This document shows, piece by piece, positions 5,405-6,927 of a DNA stretch of 6,927 bases (position 1 is the first letter of the stretch; each line of letters begins with the position of its first letter). Origin of the DNA: Catenibacterium sp900764725 (GTDB taxonomy: Bacteria; Bacillota_I; Bacilli_A; Erysipelotrichales; Coprobacillaceae); the NCBI RefSeq assembly GCF_934754625.1, contig NZ_CAKVIU010000090.1; one strand, given 5' to 3'. Position numbers and translations under genes: made by a program. The notes below the pieces were generated by a model. That model did not search any database, was not told where the DNA came from, and saw only the letters and a program-made list of their open reading frames with translations.

Positions 5405-6444
5405 GCTTTTTCAAGAGCTGGCTTCATTTCTTTCGAGAAATAATGCCAACAATTCAAATTGGCCTTAGTATATGGGAAATAATCATGCATCAAATTCACA
5501 GCTGTTATCCCCTTTTTAGTTACTGGTCTTGTCAAGAAATCATAAACAACATGTTGATATGATTGCAGTACTTCCTTTGCCACATTTGAGTCCCCTAAGT
5601 ATTCTAGAAGTTGCATTCTAACTCCGACATACTTGGTTGCTATTTGAAAATCACTGGTAAGAAACTTCATATAAGTATTCAACTGATTTCCAAACTGTAA
5701 AAAAGGCATATTAGTTTTTCTTGCAAATGAACGTGTTGTTGTTTCAATATCAGCGTAAACAGCATTTAAAGCAGTTCTAATTTTATCGTCAGCCGCTTTC
5801 AATGACGTTAATTTTTCTTTTTCTGTTTGCTTATGCTCAGCCTCTAGAATAAGTGATCTAGCATCTAAAAAAGGAACAATTATATCTCTATCTCTATCTT
5901 TTTCAAGCTGATAGGTTTGAAACTCTTGAATATCAGCTAGCTTCGCATATATTTGACGCATTTGCATTTGGTTTCCAATGCTACGTATAGTTTCAATATT
6001 CCCTGAATTACTTATTACTTTTTTCAAGGTTATATCCTTCACTCTTACCTTTTCCTCATCAAGAATAACTGCTCGAAAATTGCCATCAACCTGTTTTGAT
6101 TCACCAACAGTGTAAATCCCTTTTTTTAACTTATCTTTGATATCTCCAGGAAGACTATCAAAATCAGGCAATAAGGTTACATTTCCCTTTAGTACTACAC
6201 TTGCTTGATGTATTGCATCATTTATCAATCCTATACTAGCAACAGGAATATCATGAAGAACTTCAAGATTAGATTGTTTTCTAAGTGATAGTGACATTTG
6301 TTGAACATAACCATCAAAGAAATCACTCATTGATGTTATATCACAACTATATTTATCAGCTTCCGTTTTAAATATAACAAGAAGACTTTTTTCAGTTTCA
6401 TTAATTTCTAATTTTTCAAGATTTTTATTAGCATCTAAATTCAA
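5401..6444 (-). CDS. 347-aa protein of unknown family, first gene of the nuclease operon
   Basis: The start is TTG at 6442-6444, with GAGGTG six bases upstream; the frame stays open further up to an ATG inside the inserted element (6565-6567), which would add 41 artificial residues. The protein is soluble. Residues ~60-100 are mixed helices and loops, ~108-143 form a strand-rich block (GIYTVGESKQVDGNFRAVIL, then VRVKDITLKKV), and ~150-245 are long charged helices (RSIGNQMQMRQIYAKLADIQ; EAEHKQTEKEKLTSLKAADD) likely to form a coiled coil. The final ~100 residues are helical and aromatic. No catalytic motif, signal peptide or membrane helix is seen. The layout suggests a structural or scaffold-like cytoplasmic protein. 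It is followed by tightly packed genes ending with a GIY-YIG nuclease. Family not recognised. Confidence 0.8.
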   Translation of the reverse strand: MNLDANKNLEKLEINETEKSLLVIFKTEADKYSCDITSMSDFFDGYVQQMSLSLRKQSNLEVLHDIPVASIGLINDAIHQASVVLKGNVTLLPDFDSLPGDIKDKLKKGIYTVGESKQVDGNFRAVILDEEKVRVKDITLKKVISNSGNIETIRSIGNQMQMRQIYAKLADIQEFQTYQLEKDRDRDIIVPFLDARSLILEAEHKQTEKEKLTSLKAADDKIRTALNAVYADIETTTRSFARKTNMPFLQFGNQLNTYMKFLTSDFQIATKYVGVRMQLLEYLGDSNVAKEVLQSYQHVVYDFLTRPVTKKGITAVNLMHDYFPYTKANLNCWHYFSKEMKPALEKA

Positions 6445-6503
6445 TACAATCACCTCATTACTTATTCTTCTATTATCTATATTTAAAATAAAAACTATAT
6501 TTT

Positions 6504-6621
6504 TGAATACCCACATTCCACAGGTGATTATCAAAACAAAAAATGACAGTATCAATTTTCTTGGCATTTATGCGTAAAAATAATTTCAATAACTGGATTT
6601 ACCTGTTGATTATGGGTAATT
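6504..6621. mobile_element. Miniature inverted-repeat element, copy 2 (in the operon leader)
   Basis: It aligns over its whole length with copy 1, with about 11 differences in 124 bases and no gaps. Ends carry TACCCA-N6-ACAGGT in inverted orientation. The flanks AAAACTATATTT at 6491-6502 and 6622-6633 are a perfect 12-bp direct duplication, strong evidence for transposition-like insertion. It lies between the operon promoter and the ribosome site, so its ~118 bases are transcribed into the leader and may fold as a long imperfect hairpin. Confidence 0.8.
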
Positions 6622-6633
6622 AAAACTATATTT

Positions 6634-6662
6634 AATATAAACCTTTCAGTTAATACTTTCAA
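6634..6662 (-). promoter_or_regulatory. Promoter of the 347-aa/zinc-knuckle/GIY-YIG operon
   Basis: On the minus strand TTGAAA (6657-6662) and TATATT (6634-6639) are separated by exactly 17 bases. Transcription would begin near 6627, at the edge of element copy 2, which therefore forms the start of the leader. Confidence 0.55.
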
Positions 6663-6803
6663 TCTCCCTAGAGAATTCAACGTCAAACTGTAAGTTTACA
6701 GCATCGCTGCACTTACTTCTACATTATATCCTTAGTAATTTGTCCAGATCACTGCATCAATGAATAAAAAATAAAGAAAAAAAACATATGCACTGATATA
6801 CAA

Positions 6804-6834
6804 AACTCTCTCATATACGATGATTGAGAAAGTT
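6804..6834 (-). terminator. Hairpin terminator of a gene lying to the right
   Basis: AACTCTCTCA (6804-6813) faces TGAGAAAGTT (6825-6834). Read on the minus strand all ten pairs form, one of them G-U, followed by TTTTGT. On the plus strand there is one mismatch but ATTTTTG follows, so it may act both ways. It separates the operon from whatever lies upstream. Confidence 0.55.
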
Positions 6835-6853
6835 ATTTTTGTAAGAAATGTTT

Positions 6854-6875
6854 TGAATACCCACAAACCACAGGT
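6854..6875. repeat. Left arm of a third miniature element copy
   Basis: TGAATACCCACAAACCACAG and the following GT match the left end of copies 1 and 2, including TACCCA-N6-ACAGGT and the preceding TTT. The rest does not follow in the 52 bases left, so it is a solo arm, a decayed copy or an internally deleted one. Confidence 0.6.
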
Positions 6876-6927
6876 TAGTAAAAATTAAATTTCATAAGCA
6901 CCTATTAAACGGTGTTCATGAAGCTGA

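Larger units (their letters stand above)
6445..6927. other. Non-coding right-hand region
   Basis: This stretch holds the 5' leader of the 347-aa gene with element copy 2, its promoter, an otherwise featureless segment at 6663-6800, a hairpin terminator, and the left arm of a third element copy. I see no supported gene in it on either strand. Confidence 0.6.

Noticed and set aside
6445..6567. The 41-codon upstream extension of the 347-aa protein, starting MPRKLILSFF
   Set aside because: Its start lies in the element, no Shine-Dalgarno precedes it, and TTG 6444 has an ideal GAGGTG; the resemblance to the other ORF's start is due to the shared element.
4773..6621. Repeats considered as a CRISPR array
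   Set aside because: Only two full copies 1.6 kb apart, separated by genes, with target duplications; no regular spacers.
6885..6926. Possible C-terminal end of a minus-strand gene (LHEHRLIGAYEI)
   Set aside because: Only 13 codons visible; cannot be told from chance at the window edge.

Overview
The window is AT-rich low-GC Bacillota (Firmicutes) chromosome. The Shine-Dalgarno sites (GGAGG, GAGGTG) are strong, GTG and TTG starts occur, and the protein styles fit a gut anaerobe of the Erysipelotrichia/Clostridia kind; this placement is inference. Nearly everything reads on the minus strand, except the 3' end of one plus-strand gene at the left edge.

Left part (1-1380): the C-terminal end of an unidentified plus-strand membrane-anchored protein converges on iadA, a recognisable isoaspartyl dipeptidase with a complete set of catalytic residues, its own promoter and a weak terminator.

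Middle part (1396-4036): a patchwork of small accessory genes. Two copies of one small two-helix membrane-protein module sit at 2985-3258 (intact, 76 aa, extended -10 promoter) and 1396-1563 (5'-truncated, 41 aa), each ending in the same kind of CACCTAT...ATAGGTG terminator. They bracket three unrelated small genes (209, 104 and 57 aa). Upstream is a pseudogene of about 227 codons with two frameshifts and one in-frame stop. Duplicated modules, orphan small genes and decay look like an accessory or immunity-gene-like island.

Right part (4129-6662): a compact operon with a promoter at 6634-6662. It encodes a 347-aa protein of unknown family (TTG start), a 28-codon coupled ORF, a 65-aa zinc-knuckle protein with a hydrophobic and cationic tail, and a GIY-YIG nuclease. 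The nuclease gene is split by an approximately 118-bp miniature element. Removing the element and one copy of the flanking repeat restores a continuous 283-aa protein. A second copy, about 91% identical and with a perfect 12-bp flanking duplication, sits between the operon promoter and its first gene. The left arm of a third copy lies at 6854-6875. These elements (ends TACCCA-N6-ACAGGT, 11-12 bp target duplications) and the operon they have hit twice are the most interesting content of the window. No function of the operon can be proven from sequence alone.
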